Below, piece after piece: positions 22,731 through 33,900 of a stretch of DNA of 64,000 nucleotides. Source of the stretch: Metridium senile (Eukaryota > Cnidaria > Anthozoa > Actiniaria > Metridiidae); assembly GCA_949775045.1 (NCBI GenBank), contig OX459096.1, positions 39,293,316-39,357,315 of the forward strand, read 5' to 3'. Under the pieces are notes generated by a model, which saw only the letters and a program-made list of their open reading frames with translations, had not been told where the DNA came from and did not search any database. How positions within the stretch are numbered: the first letter of the stretch is position 1; each line of letters opens with the position of its first letter. Position numbers and translations under genes: made by a program.

Positions 22731-22889
22731 AACGAATAAGGACCTTGAAAGCCATCGTAAGGGGATTCAGTATATATGCTACCATTATTATTTTTTTTTA
22801 ATTTTTAATTTTTGCCCTTGGGTAAAAGTGTCGAGTATGCTCGGCGGGAATGTTCAAAAACACCCCTAAAAAGATATCCTCTGAAACAC

Positions 22890-23437
22890 AGGTAACCCAA
22901 GCAATCCATTTGTAAAGGAATGTATGTAATAACACGGCTTTTGTTATAATATTACAATAAACAGCTGGATTTCTGAAAATAAAGTTTAGAACTAATATTA
23001 AAAGTGTACTTATTGTATATCATACGGACCATACGTAAGGAAAGTGGAGTGGGTACCTAAAATGGCTTATAATTAAAACGCGAAATATTGAGAGGACACA
23101 GTAATTACACTTCTTTATAAGCTTCTTTATAAACTTTTATTTGGCTTAAGATCATTTTCTGTATGTGCTATTATGTTCTGGAAAAAGCTTCCAATCGAAA
23201 TTAAGGACAGTCCCACAATAACGACATTTAAATCTAAGTTAAAGACTTATTAATTTAATATTGCACTTATAATTTGTATTTTATAGTTATAAGTATAATC
23301 CAATTGTAACTATATTTTTATATATTGTAATTAACTAGCTTATTATTATTCTAAACTTTAATTTCAGAAATCCAGTGTAATATTAAAAGAAAAGCCGTGT
23401 TATTACATACATCGCTTTGCAAATGAATAGGTTGTCT
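22890..23437. mobile_element. About 0.55-kb foldback carrying a LINE 3' end
   Basis: Arms TGTATGTAATAACACGGCTT and complement, continuing through GGATTTCTGAAA. The centre includes a coding relic at 23,130-23,252. It interrupts repeat B. Confidence 0.6.
23130..23252 (+). pseudogene. LINE ORF2 C-terminal tail
   Basis: Reads RSFSVCAIMFWKKLPIEIKD, then TTFKSKLKTY and stop, the usual C-terminal end of CR1/L2/Jockey-group LINE proteins. Only about 40 codons remain. Confidence 0.6.
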
Positions 23438-23990
23438 GTACTTTGATAAAGGCGTGGCACAAACATCAAAACAAAACGAAAAAAGCCCGGTTTCGTAATC
23501 GCTGATTTTCATCCCTAAGAGTTACGACAAGCATACCCGATAATTTTTACCCCCTATCAAATAGTTATAAAGTTAATTACTGTGCACGCAAACAATTTCA
23601 AGACTGAGACAAGGTAACGTGACGAAGCGATGCATAGGTTCACCACTATGCTGGGTGATACAAAACATCCTCTTAGTCAATAGTCTAATTCAATACTACG
23701 AATAAATGATACAATTGTCTATTCATCCCTTACTGTCTAGAGACGTAGTCGATCGAGTGTTTCTTTGGCTTTTTAAATTCTCTACAGTTCCCAGAGTGTT
23801 AATGACGTTTTATATTGCTTTTGTAATTTTTTTTATTGAGTGTGTCTCTGTCTCTGTGATATAAACACGGTGGCTAAATCTCAAATACTTTATAAATCAC
23901 AATTCATAACATTATTTTCATTATGTAAATTAATTCATATGATACATTCTACCACTCTGGGAGCTGTAGGGCACTCGGGAAATCAATATA

Positions 23991-24280
23991 CACCTATTTC
24001 AAAAATCGTAATCGCAATCAAAGCTACAGTCCACACTCTGACGCCTGCAAAGGATGTCGGTATTTCTTCCCTTGCAATCGATTTATCCATATCATATTTT
24101 GGTTGTACGTGTTTGTGTTATATGAACATAACAAATTATTGCAGGGGAAGATTATGAAACAAATATTTCTTTAAAAAGCGCATAATAAATCATATATTCA
24201 GTTCATATTACCGACATCCATTGCAAGCTTTAGAGTGTGGACTGTAGCTTCGGCTGTGACAACGATTTTTGAAATAGGTG
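23991..24280. mobile_element. 290-bp TA MITE, CACCTATTTC family, member 1
   Basis: CACCTATTTCAAAAATCG and complement at the ends, TA on both sides. Inner arms pair around GGACTGTAGCTT. Body unrelated to members 2 and 3. Confidence 0.75.
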
Positions 24281-24369
24281 TATATGTATATGCACACAAT
24301 TACATTTCGTGAGTTCCTTCCTCATGGGATCACACCTTCCCACCTGATCATCTTACTTTTCAATTTTGT

Positions 24370-24735
24370 TTCCCTCCTTTGCTCCCACGCTCCCGTTCAC
24401 TCCCTCCTTGCTCACTCCCTCGCTCCCTCCCTCGCTCCCTTCCTCGCTCCCTTCCTCGCTCCCTTCCTCCCTCCCTTCCTCGCTCCCTTCCTCGCTCCCT
24501 TCCTCGCTCCCTTCCTCCTGCCCTTGCTCAGTCCTTCCATGCTCACTCCGTCCTTGCTCACTCCTTCCTTGCTCACTCCCTCCTTGCTCACTCCCTTGCT
24601 CCCTTCCTCGTTCCCTTCCTCACTCCCGCCCTTGCTCACAATCCCGCCCTTGCTCCCGCTCCCGCTCAATCCCTCCTTGCTCACTCCCTCGCTAAATTCC
24701 TCGTTCCCTTCCTCGCTCCCGCCCTTGCTCCCGCC
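24370..24735. repeat. 12-bp pyrimidine-rich minisatellite (CTCCCTTCCTCG)n
   Basis: Tandem CTCCCTTCCTCG and variants (CTCACTCCCTCC). It lies immediately 3' of gene 1 and makes the gene-sense strand purine-rich. Long Leu/Pro/Ser frames here are low-complexity artefacts. Confidence 0.85.
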
Positions 24736-24740
24736 CTTGC

Positions 24741-25538
24741 TCACTCCAACACTCGTTTTTTTCCTTGAAATATTTTAGTCAAGAAAAAGTCTGCAAGTTG
24801 ATGATTGAGAGTAACCAAGACCGTAAAAAGCAAGAGCACGAAAGCAGATAAGAAATCGTGGCTGTCATTGGCACTTCCTTCAGTGAGAGGTAAGGCCGTG
24901 TTTGATGCAATTTGCATGGTTTTAAGGAAATTCGAAGTGCATGTTAGAATTGATATTAAATCGTATGAAAGCACAGCAATTCCTAATGCATATAGCATAA
25001 AAAATTCAATGCTATAAACTAGCAAAGTTACATGATATACTGCAGTTATCAATTTATAGTTTGGGTCATTTTTCTTGGCAATCCTTGGAAGGAAGTTTAA
25101 AGTGAGCATAAGAGCAACAGAGGTAATATGTTCCAGCATATATGAAGCATAGACTATGGTCGACTTCAGGCCAGTAACTCCCATCATGATTATCAAATCA
25201 TAGATAAGTACCAATATCAGAGTGACACAAAGTTCCCAGAAGTACTTTTTACCACGGAGATCATTGATAACTGATCTATTACTTGGGTATTCAGGCAATC
25301 TTGTTGCGTAGAAAATCAGAAACATTGATGTAAAGCTAATAGTTATTTTCCAGATAATAGCAAAAACTTCGGGATTTGGGTAGAGAGTAAACTTATTGCA
25401 TAGAGTGCTCTTTCTGAATTTTCTGAAGAAACAGTCGCAAAACCATATTAAGTACAGAAAAAGACCCACAATACGGATTGCAAACAACATTAGTGAAACC
25501 ACTATGTATTTCTTGTCTGGCCTCTGTCTTCCTGTCAA
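24741..25538 (-). CDS. Membrane-protein paralogue, gene 1 (main coding exon)
   Basis: Up to 265 codons homologous to gene 2 throughout: IAIRIVG-type first helix, LFLIFYA, RLPEYPSNRSV, LCVTLILVLIYDL, SYMLEHITSVALMLTLNFLP and HQLADFFLTKIF. About six membrane helices. The exon seems to start after a splice acceptor (TTTTTGACAG); the Met used by gene 2 is not present, and a short N-terminal segment (RTAKNR...) is missing, so the start is unsure (possibly the Met at LMLFAIRIV). The C terminus ends GKKRVLE at a minisatellite and lacks the di-leucine tail of genes 2 and 3. No internal frameshift. Family unrecognised. Confidence 0.65.
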   Translation of the reverse strand: MTGRQRPDKKYIVVSLMLFAIRIVGLFLYLIWFCDCFFRKFRKSTLCNKFTLYPNPEVFAIIWKITISFTSMFLIFYATRLPEYPSNRSVINDLRGKKYFWELCVTLILVLIYDLIIMMGVTGLKSTIVYASYMLEHITSVALMLTLNFLPRIAKKNDPNYKLITAVYHVTLLVYSIEFFMLYALGIAVLSYDLISILTCTSNFLKTMQIASNTALPLTEGSANDSHDFLSAFVLLLFTVLVTLNHQLADFFLTKIFQGKKRVLE

Positions 25539-25618
25539 AAATTGAAAGTATGTAAAATATTTTAGTATATATGTAGCTTAGTTTTCTTTAATTTCGTTAT
25601 TATAATTTTAATAATAAC

Positions 25619-25624
25619 AACAAC

Positions 25625-25677
<53 letters not shown>

Positions 25678-25682
25678 TAACA

Positions 25683-25725
<43 letters not shown>
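25619..25725. repeat. (TAA)n microsatellite upstream of gene 1
   Basis: About 105 bases of TAA with a few interruptions, in the 5' flank of gene 1. Confidence 0.95.
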
Positions 25726-25726
<1 letters not shown>

Positions 25727-25831
25727 GGTTTATTTGAAGCATTTCTACAGAGTAGCGCTACATCTTCAAAGGTGTAACATAATGATTGTCAAATAGAAAA
25801 ATTAAATAGTGATATGGAATAATATGGAATA

Positions 25832-26087
25832 CACCTATTTGAATTAACGTTGTCCATCTGGAATGGTTGATTTGAGACCGATAGGAATTGTGGGAGCTCG
25901 TTAAACTGCAAATACATTGTTTTAATCACACTTGAATGGTGCTGAATTATGGATAATAGTATTTAAGAAGTAAACATTAATATTCGAGCTTGATTATAAT
26001 AGTGTATTTGCAGTTTAACGAGCTCCCACAATTCCTATCGGTCTCAGATCGACCAATTCAGATGGACAACGTTAATTGAAATAGGTG
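25832..26087. mobile_element. 256-bp TA MITE, CACCTATTTC family, member 2
   Basis: Tips CACCTATTTGAATTAACG and near-complement; inner arms pair through GGAGCTCGTTAAACTGCAAA. Its loop holds TGAATGGTGCTGAATTATGG, which also occurs outside any MITE at 26,803. Confidence 0.8.
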
Positions 26088-26091
26088 TATA

Positions 26092-26377
26092 CACCTATTT
26101 CAAAAAACGTTGTCAGAAGGAAATCTGAATCTGCAATCTGAGACCAAAATGAATTCTGGGGTACGGTAAATTTTTTCTCATTAAAAATTCGTTTGCGTGC
26201 ACTTTCTGCTTTCGGATATGGCGACGGTAAATATAAATCTGAAGGTGCTATAAGCACAAAAAAAAAAAAAAAAAAAGGTGCAGGCCTGGTTTTTGCAGTA
26301 CGCAATTTTCCTGCATTCATTTCGGTCTCAGATTGCAGATTCAGATCTTCTTCTGACAACGTTTTTTGAAATAGGTG
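26092..26377. mobile_element. 286-bp TA MITE, CACCTATTTC family, member 3
   Basis: Tips CACCTATTTCAAAAAACG and complement; inner arms pair at GAATCTGCAATCTGAGACC. It abuts member 2 (GGTG-TATA-CACC). A poly-A run lies at 26,258-26,275. Confidence 0.8.
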
Positions 26378-27150
26378 TATACGAGTCGCGAAGCGACGAG
26401 AAATTCTATCACCGCGATTAGATTTCAACATAGTCGTATTTTGTACGATAAACGCTAGAAACAAATGAAAACATGTGTAGAAAGGGTCCGAGTAATACAA
26501 TATAGCAGAATATGATTAAAAATACACCTAGAGAAGTTGAATGAGTAATATCGTGCATGTTTAATTCGGATGCAAAATTCCTACAACAGAGTAAGAATAA
26601 TACAATATTCATTTATACTAAACATGTACTTTGATATGTACTGATTATGTCAATGTATAAAACTCAATGTCCAGCAAAGATCCGATCTCATTTTGTTATG
26701 ATCAGTTTGAACATTTTTCTACGTTGCTAGTTCTTACTTGTCACAAAGATGGTGTGTCGACATGGCTTTCTTTTTTGTTTCTTAAGTTGCAGAAAATGAC
26801 TTGAATGGTGCTGAATTATGGATAATAGTATTTCAGAAGTAAACATTGACAGGCGGGCGCACCGGGCTAACGCGCTTTTAAAATCACGTAGCGTGTTAGT
26901 AATCTGAGTTCGATTCCCAGCGACACCAATTTTATTTTTACTTTCATTTTTTTTTTAAACACATATTTTTTAAACATTTTATATTTTTTGAAGAGTATTT
27001 ACCATGTCTTCTACTAAACACGTGCAACTCCATCCGCAGTAGAAAATAAAATTCATTATCGCTTGTACAATAACAGTAGTGATTATGTACGCTAGTCAGG
27101 TCGTACTTTACAAGTATTGAACACAATAAATACAATCAAAAGAATTAGGA
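26378..27150. other. Intergenic interval with one tRNA-like relic
   Basis: No coding signal. Apart from the tRNA-like stretch at 26,850-26,930 and the duplicated TGAATGGTGCTGAATTATGG block, nothing is recognised. Confidence 0.4.
26850..26930 (+). pseudogene. tRNA-like relic (Leu/Ser-type)
   Basis: GAGTTCGATTCCC is a good box B and the stretch ends CGACACC. The middle (CGCTTTTAAAATCACG, then an extra arm) recalls a long-variable-arm tRNA. The 5' acceptor half does not pair, so it is a decayed tRNA or SINE head. Confidence 0.35.
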
Positions 27151-27157
27151 TATTTAA

Positions 27158-27557
27158 CTATACGTTGGACATATGGACATATCCTATCACTGACACAAAT
27201 GTAAGTGCGGTGGAAGCGGCGTATCCTTTACGTGCTAAATGTGCTATGAAAAAGGCCAACGTCTGCAGGGGAGATAAAGGTAGCTCAGGTATTTTCCCGA
27301 AAATTTCAGAGGAAAATTGGTGAACTAGTTTCCAAAAACGTTGATATGTCCGTGAAGAGGATTGCGACAAAGAGATCTGTAGAAGCTTGATCAAAGTGCC
27401 TCCCAATTCTCCGGAAGAAGATAGGTTGGGACCATGTCGGGTCCCTGTCGCTGCCGGGCAACAACTCCTTGAATTTCGCAATAATTCCTACAATAATTCC
27501 TACAATAGGGAAAAGTTCTAAAAAGCGATATTCTTTTGTTTCCACTCCTCCGGCCAC
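27158..27557 (-). pseudogene. DIRS tyrosine recombinase, N-terminal domain
   Basis: Reads LLQISLSQSSSRTYQRFWKL, then LPLSPLQTLAFFIAHLARKG, YAASTALTFVSVIGYVHMSN: the core-binding domain of DIRS-type recombinases, which integrate circular DNA copies. The catalytic domain is not found. It lies 3' of the RT relic on the same strand, the order known for DIRS elements. Confidence 0.7.
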
Positions 27558-27559
27558 TC

Positions 27560-28380
27560 GCCGTACGCCCAGTGATTATGAAATATTAATCCAAAGCCTA
27601 AAGTTTTTGCCGCATCAGTATAAAAAGACAAAGCCGAAGGTAGCGTCCAGGCATCCCCAAGAAACATAGACTTGCCGTTAAAATTGGCAAGGAATTGCTG
27701 CTACAATCGCAGGTCCTCTTTAGTCTCCGCAGTAAGTCTAATGAAATTGGTCGGTTTGACGACACCAATTGTCAGATTGATAAGTCTGCGAATAAAAACT
27801 CTAACCGGATCTACTACCGAGCACGCAAAGTTCAAAAGACCAATCAAATATTGCAAATCCCTTAATAAAATCTTTCGTCTCAAAAGTGCTGATCTAATAG
27901 CAGAGAGGCATTTGAAAATTAAATCTTATCCTGGGGAAGCCTGGCCTCTAAATTTATGCAATCCAGCTCTATACCGGCAAAGGAGATTACGTAATATGGG
28001 CCTTCTGTTTTCTCAGGAGCCATAGGAACCACTATATTGTCGCATGCGCCTAAAAATCGTTCTAAGCTTTCTTTACAAGAGGAAAAAGACTGCGACATTC
28101 AAAAAATCATCTAAAATGTGAATCATATTTTGAATCCCGAGTTTTCCCCGTGCAATCCACTCTAGGGCAGAACTAAAGTCCTCAAACAACTTACAAGAGC
28201 TACGGTCAACGTACCATAAATTTATCCCTCCAATGAAAAACTAGTAAATTATAGTCGGTTGGATGCACGGGTATGATCCTGAAAGTGCTACGGACATCAG
28301 TTTTGGCCATGACGCAGCCTTTTCCCAGTTTTTTGATAAGTCCTACAGCATCATCCACAGTTGCGTAATGGACAGTACTC
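27560..28380 (-). pseudogene. DIRS reverse transcriptase, decayed middle
   Basis: Translating in shifting frames gives AVGLIKKLGKGCVMAKTDVR, FRIIPVHPTDY, FEDFSSALEWIARGKLGIQN and IHILDDFLN, the RT motifs of DIRS with the catalytic Asp-Asp. Several frameshifts and stops. The plus-strand frame at 27,672-28,025 is a shadow. Confidence 0.7.
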
Positions 28381-28382
28381 AG

Positions 28383-29111
28383 TTATTTCGGAATCCCGTC
28401 GTTAACTGAGTTCCCATAGGGATATGAAAGATGCTGTATCATTCTATATTGCCCCTCGGCTTTCTTAGGTACTACACCAATAGGGGAGATCATACAATCC
28501 GCAAAAGGAGGCAAATCAAATGGGCCCACAATACGTCCCATACCAATTTCTTTCCCCACCTTATCATCAATTATCTCAGAATGCCCAATTGCTGAATGCA
28601 AATTATTAGGGCAAGAAAAACTGTGTGGTTTTCCTTGAAACTTTAAATGGAAACCCTCTGAAAAACCTGTTAAAAGATCCCTCAGTAATGATGGTTGACA
28701 TCGTTGTAAATAAAATGCCAATCTTTCGACACTTACTGCGGTAGGCATCCTTAGACTGCTTTTTTGGTGGCAATAGAAGATTGGGTGAGCTCCCATGCAT
28801 CGGAAATAGGCATGTTTGAAAGAGCAACTGGTGCAGTGGGTTCCGGTGTGATACTTAGAGCAAAACCCTGAGGGGATAGGACTGGTTCTCCTAAGGGAGG
28901 GTCGAAAACTGTTGCTACTACGAAAAGTGCTTTTTGAACCACCATTACCATATGATCTCACCTCTTGGTGTGCTCTGAGCCAAAGCTCACTGTGAATCTG
29001 GTCCCAAGATAATGGGCTTTTTTGACAGAGACGTCTAAAATGCTCATCATAAAACTTCCAGTTAACTGAGTGGGAAGCCATGTCCCGAATAATCGATGAA
29101 TATCTAAGCAA
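28383..29111 (-). pseudogene. DIRS gag zinc-knuckle and start of RT
   Basis: Contains FCSKYHTGTHCTSCSFKHAY then CMGAHPIFYC, the Cys-rich knuckle of DIRS gag-like proteins, and later GRIVGPFDLPPF, ISPIGVVPKKAEGQYRMIQH, LSYPYGNSVNDGIP, the start of the DIRS RT. Gag and pol are fused here in one 242-codon frame, so a piece between them is probably deleted. The former ORF junction is not resolved. Confidence 0.75.
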
Positions 29112-29182
29112 CCCCGATACCTCCCCCGGATTTTTCTCTAGGTAAATTGCGCTATTAATCTTGAAGGCATTGGTCCAGCTAT

Positions 29183-29701
29183 CTATTGTGGTAATGGGGA
29201 TATGTGCTTCTGGTTAGGGGCAAAGGAGAGTGTCTTTTGCCCAAACTCATTCTCTTGAAGTTTGATTCTATAATCATTTTCTGAAAAGTGAGTATTTAGT
29301 AAATTACTCAAGTCTATATATTCGTTGCTCCAGATTTTTGATTTAACTTTATCAGAGACAACAGATCCCAAGGGGACAGCATTTAATACAAATGGATTCT
29401 TACTGTTAGGTGGGACTGGTTGATCCTGGGTTGTTACTCCTCCTGTGGGCGGCTGGACTGATTCCTCGACAACTTGTGCTGGGTTGATACTCCCAGTGGC
29501 TGCCTGAGGTGCAGGGGATGACATTGACTTCATTTCTTTAGCGACATCAGTAGCTATAAAGATGGTGTGATTTCCCTGTGGCACAGAGCTGCTTCCTTCA
29601 GCAGTGTCATTCATTGTGGCATCATTTTCTTGGATGCTAGTCATTGTAAGTGGGTTGCTCTGTTCATCCGGTGCATGTAAATCAAATAAATAATTCATCA
29701 C
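29183..29701 (-). pseudogene. DIRS gag-like N-terminal part
   Basis: 172 codons, Pro/Ser/Gln-rich (VVEESVQPPTGGVTTQDQPV), then SKIWSNEYIDLSNLL, a motif common upstream of the zinc knuckle in DIRS-group gag proteins of marine invertebrates. Same strand and directly upstream of the knuckle fragment, one frameshift apart. Terminal repeats of the element were not found. Confidence 0.55.
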
Positions 29702-29758
29702 ATATTATCAATGAAGTACTGATTCTATAGATATCTTTGTACAAATGGCGTTGCCAAA

Positions 29759-29869
<111 letters not shown>

Positions 29870-29940
29870 TATAAGTAATGATTTAGAAATGCATAATGAT
29901 GTAAAAATGAGACTTAGTAAAGAAATAATTGTTTTTTGAC

Positions 29941-29969
29941 GTTTCGGAGCCATCACGCTCCATTATCAG
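29941..29969 (-). ncRNA. Hammerhead-like core, PLE2 left 3' end
   Basis: Minus strand: CTGATAA, T, a perfect GGAGC/GCTCC stem with loop GTGATG, then GAAAC. One core base (G to A in CUGANGA) is changed, which should weaken or abolish cleavage. Confidence 0.45.
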
Positions 29970-30065
29970 ATAATACTAATTACAAAATGCAGAAGTTCGC
30001 TTATAAACTAATTTATGTAAATAATTTAGCCTTGATGGAATCGGACTGTACATTCATGACAGGTT

Positions 30066-30505
30066 TTAATTCCCTGATGTACAGCATCTCGTGCAGAAGG
30101 CAGTCAAATCTGCTGGAACATTTCTTAAGAGCATTTCAGGAGCAGTACTATTGTGTTCTTTAATATAGTGTTTATAAATAGATGAAGATTTTTGCTTGTG
30201 CTGTTCAACGCGTACATGAAGGTGTCCATTTGTGAAACCTACATAACCTGCATCGCACAGGTCACATTTAAAAGAATAGACGACACGTTGTTGATTCACA
30301 ATAGTAGGTTTCAACTCCCGTGTTTTGAGATCTTCTTCAAGCTTACGGGTGGTAAAGATGGGCTGGATAATGGTACCGACGTTTACGCTAAGATCTTTGA
30401 TCTGCTTTGTCCGCGGACACCTGGTCCTTAAAAGGGACGACAACACGAACAAGTTCCTCTGGCTCTCGCATAGGGAGCGTTGCTGTTACTCTTGAAGATA
30501 CAAAG
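30066..30505 (-). pseudogene. PLE2 left arm: GIY-YIG endonuclease fragment
   Basis: Encodes IQPIFTTRKLEEDLK, VVYSFKCDLCDAGYVGFTNG and HLHVRVEQHK, the PLE-type GIY-YIG fold (here YSF...YVGFT). Compared with the right arm it lacks about 35 bases near 30,140. It meets the RT of the right arm in opposite orientation at 30,505. Confidence 0.75.
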
Positions 30506-31640
30506 GGTAGACCCCCGAGATACTACCACCCCCTCTTACAAAAGGAAAAACTCGTGGAGACTACTGTCCGGAAGATTCTGCCTAAACCTATCGCTGACAC
30601 TGTTATTCCTAAAGGCTCGAGACTGGCACATCTTTATGGTCTGCCGAAAACACACAAAACGAAATTAGCCATGCGCCCGATTCTCTCAGCAACGGGCACT
30701 TATAACTACGCCCTTGCAAAGTGGCTCGAGAACAAGCTCAAGTCCCTGTCTACCAACAAGCACACCATCACTGACATATTTGAATTCACAGATATGATCC
30801 AAGGTCATAAGATCAGTACCGGCGAAATCTTGGTGTCCTATGATGTGCAATCACTTTTCACCAACGTGCCCCTAGACGAGACCATACAAATTCTCGCAAA
30901 TAAGGCCTTCACGGATGACTGGTTCAACAACACATACAGCCTTAACATCACCAAAACCGACCTCGTCGAGTTGTTAAGTATCGCAACGAAAAACCAACTG
31001 TTCCAATTCGATGGTGCACTTTACGAGCAGACAGATGGGGTCGCTATGGAGTCCCCCCTGGGACCATTATTAGCCAACGTCTTTATGTGTTCCGTCGAAG
31101 CAAACCTTGAAAAGGATAGTCAACTTCCTGACTTCTACATGAGATATGTTGATGACACGCTCACCATACTCCCGGATGTTCATTCAGCTACCACCTTGCT
31201 ACGCACCCTTAACCACGCCCATCCCGCCATTAACTTCACAATGGAGGTCGAGACAGAAGGTATGCTACCTTTCTTGGGTGTTGAATTGCACAACCAAGCG
31301 CCTGATATCGAGACTAAGGTTTACGTGAAGCCTACGAACACAGGACTGCTACTCCATCACCAAAGTCACGTTGACAGTCGGTACAAGCGTAGCCTACTAA
31401 CAACAATGTTAGACCGCGCCTACCGACTGTCATCCTCATGGACCTACTTCTCCGATGAGTGGGATCGCCTCAGGGATGTGTTTGTTCGACTGAAATACCC
31501 ACCTAGCCTGATTAACTCTACCATCAAGAACTTTGTATCTTCAAGAGTAACAGCAACGCTCCCTATGCGAGAGCCAGAGGAACTTGTTCGTGTTGTCGTC
31601 CCTTTTAAGGACCAGGTGTCCGCGGACAAAGCAGATCAAA
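30506..31640 (+). pseudogene. PLE2 right arm: reverse transcriptase, 5'-truncated
   Basis: Motifs in order: AHLYGLPKTHKTKLAMRPIL, SYDVQSLFTNVPLDETI, QTDGVAMESPLGPLLANVFM, MRYVDDTLTIL, MLPFLGVELH, KVYVKPTNTG, and EELVRVVVPFKDQ. The YVDD active site is intact; GVAMGSPLGP has Gly changed to Glu. The N-terminal RT region is missing, and a frameshift near 31,634 separates RT from the endonuclease. The left arm shows the same frameshift, so it predates the paired insertion. Confidence 0.85.
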
Positions 31641-32042
31641 GATCTTAGCGTAAACGTCGGTACCATTATCCAGCCCATCTTTACCACCCGTAAGCTTGAA
31701 GAAGATCTCAAAACACGGGAGTTGAAACCTACTATTGTGAATCAACAACGTGTCGTCTATTCTTTTAAATGTGACCTGTGCGATGCAGGTTATGTAGGTT
31801 TCACAAATGGACACCTTCATGTACGCGTTGAACAGCACAAGCAAAAATCTTCATCTATTTATAAACACTATATTAAAGAACACAATAGTACTGCTCCTGA
31901 CAACTTAATTAATAACTTTATTGTTCTTAAGAAATGTTCCAGCAGATTTGACTGCCTTCTGCACGAGATGCTGTACATCAGGGAATTAAAACCTGTCCTG
32001 AATGTACAGTCCGATTCCATCAAGGCTAAATTATTTACATAA
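31620..32042 (+). pseudogene. PLE2 right arm: GIY-YIG endonuclease
   Basis: Continues from the RT after a frameshift: KQIKDLSVNVGTIIQPIF, YSFKCDLCDAGYVGFTNGHL, RVEQHKQKSSSIYKHYIKEH, and a C-terminal FDCLLHEMLYIRELKPVLN block found in this PLE group. Complete to its stop codon. Confidence 0.8.
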
Positions 32043-32085
32043 ATTAGTTTATAAGCGAACTTCTGCATTTTGTAATTAGTATTAT

Positions 32086-32114
32086 CTGATAATGGAGCGT
32101 GATGGCTCCGAAAC
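32086..32114 (+). ncRNA. Hammerhead-like core, PLE2 right 3' end
   Basis: Same as the left arm: CTGATAA, T, GGAGC-loop-GCTCC, GAAAC. Lies about 45 bases past the endonuclease stop. Confidence 0.45.
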
Positions 32115-32156
32115 GTCAAAAAACAATTATTTCTTTACTAAGTCTCATTTTTACAT

Positions 32157-32264
<108 letters not shown>

Positions 32265-32265
32265 G

Positions 32266-33050
<785 letters not shown>

Positions 33051-33059
33051 ATTTATATA

Positions 33060-33459
33060 ATAATTTTATATTTGAAGGAACAGTGTGTAACATCGGAAAG
33101 ATTCAAGAAAGAGATAAAATGAAAACAGAGAAATATGCTGATTTAAGAGCTAGCTTAAAGAGACTGTACCCTGATTACCATGTTACTCAAGTCAACTTAG
33201 TCTTTGATTTCCTATCAGGGTATCATAAAGATCTAGTAAATAAGCTTAATAGTGTAGGAATACCGGACAGCATGAATGTTATTAGGAAATGTCAGAAATG
33301 GATAATAGGACAGAACTGTGAAATTGTTAAAGCACTTTACAAGCATAAATGATCAGATGTCAGTCTATTTAAAATTACTAGGGAATTGCTTAGAATTCAT
33401 TCCGCAGTTTCACTAAGAGATACACTTGTAAACAAGTCAAAGTTAAAATAAACGAAATC

Positions 33460-33462
<3 letters not shown>
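33060..33462 (+). mobile_element. 5'-truncated R4/Dong-like LINE end 2
   Basis: A second, different LINE C terminus followed by about 110 bases of 3' UTR and (TAA)n. The 89-codon frame (33,083-33,352) reads KYADLRASLKRLYPDYHVTQ, LVFDFLSGYHKDLVNKL, QKWIIGQNCEIVKALYKHK, resembling the last part of restriction-like endonuclease domains in other LINE lineages. Identification is weaker than for end 1. Confidence 0.5.
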
Positions 33463-33463
<1 letters not shown>

Positions 33464-33539
<76 letters not shown>

Positions 33540-33540
33540 T
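33464..33540. repeat. (TAA)n microsatellite after LINE end 2
   Basis: About 75 bases, followed by ATTATAAGTAATGATTTAGA as at 29,869. Confidence 0.95.
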
Positions 33541-33565
33541 ATAAGTAATGATTTAGAAACGCATA

Positions 33566-33900
33566 ATGCTGTCAAATGTAATAATATTAAGGTCTGTAAT
33601 GCAATAAGACAGCATACTAGCTGTATCTCTACAAATGGCGCTGTCAAATGTAATAATATTAAGGTTTGTGGCTTTAACAACAAATTTACGCCCCAAAAGC
33701 ACGCGCATTACGGTATAAGACTAATATCCCATTTTCAAAGCAGTTGTCTCACTTAGTTTTTGCCGAGATTGTAGCTGCCAAATGTAATAATATTAGTACT
33801 AATATTAAGGTCTGTAATGCAATAAGGCAGCATACAAGTCTATCCCCACAAATGATAATGTCAAATGTAATAATATGTGGTTTGTAATGAAATAAGATAG
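33566..33900. repeat. Degenerate tandem repeat, about 70-140 bp spacing
   Basis: Four copies of CTGTCAAATGTAATAATATT at roughly 33,568, 33,639, 33,775 and 33,855, with GTCTGTAATGCAATAAG following. A further relative (TACAAATGGCGTTGCCAAAT) precedes the TAA tract at 29,740, so the TAA cluster grew inside this repeat. Confidence 0.65.

Larger units (their letters stand above)
22620..23580. repeat. Repeat B, copy 1 (opened by a foldback)
   Basis: Markers: AACTATTCCCTCGTTTAATT, GTCGAGTATGCTCGGCGGGA, ACCCCTAAAAAGATATCC and AAGAGTTACGACAAGCATAC. They recur at 57,060-57,380 and 60,200-60,830, each 3' of a membrane-protein gene. Copy 1 is interrupted at 22,890-23,437. Confidence 0.65.

Noticed and set aside
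24278..24778. Leu/Pro/Ser-rich and Gly/Lys-rich reading frames of 110-166 codons
   Set aside because: Open in several frames on both strands because of the 12-bp minisatellite; no gene features.
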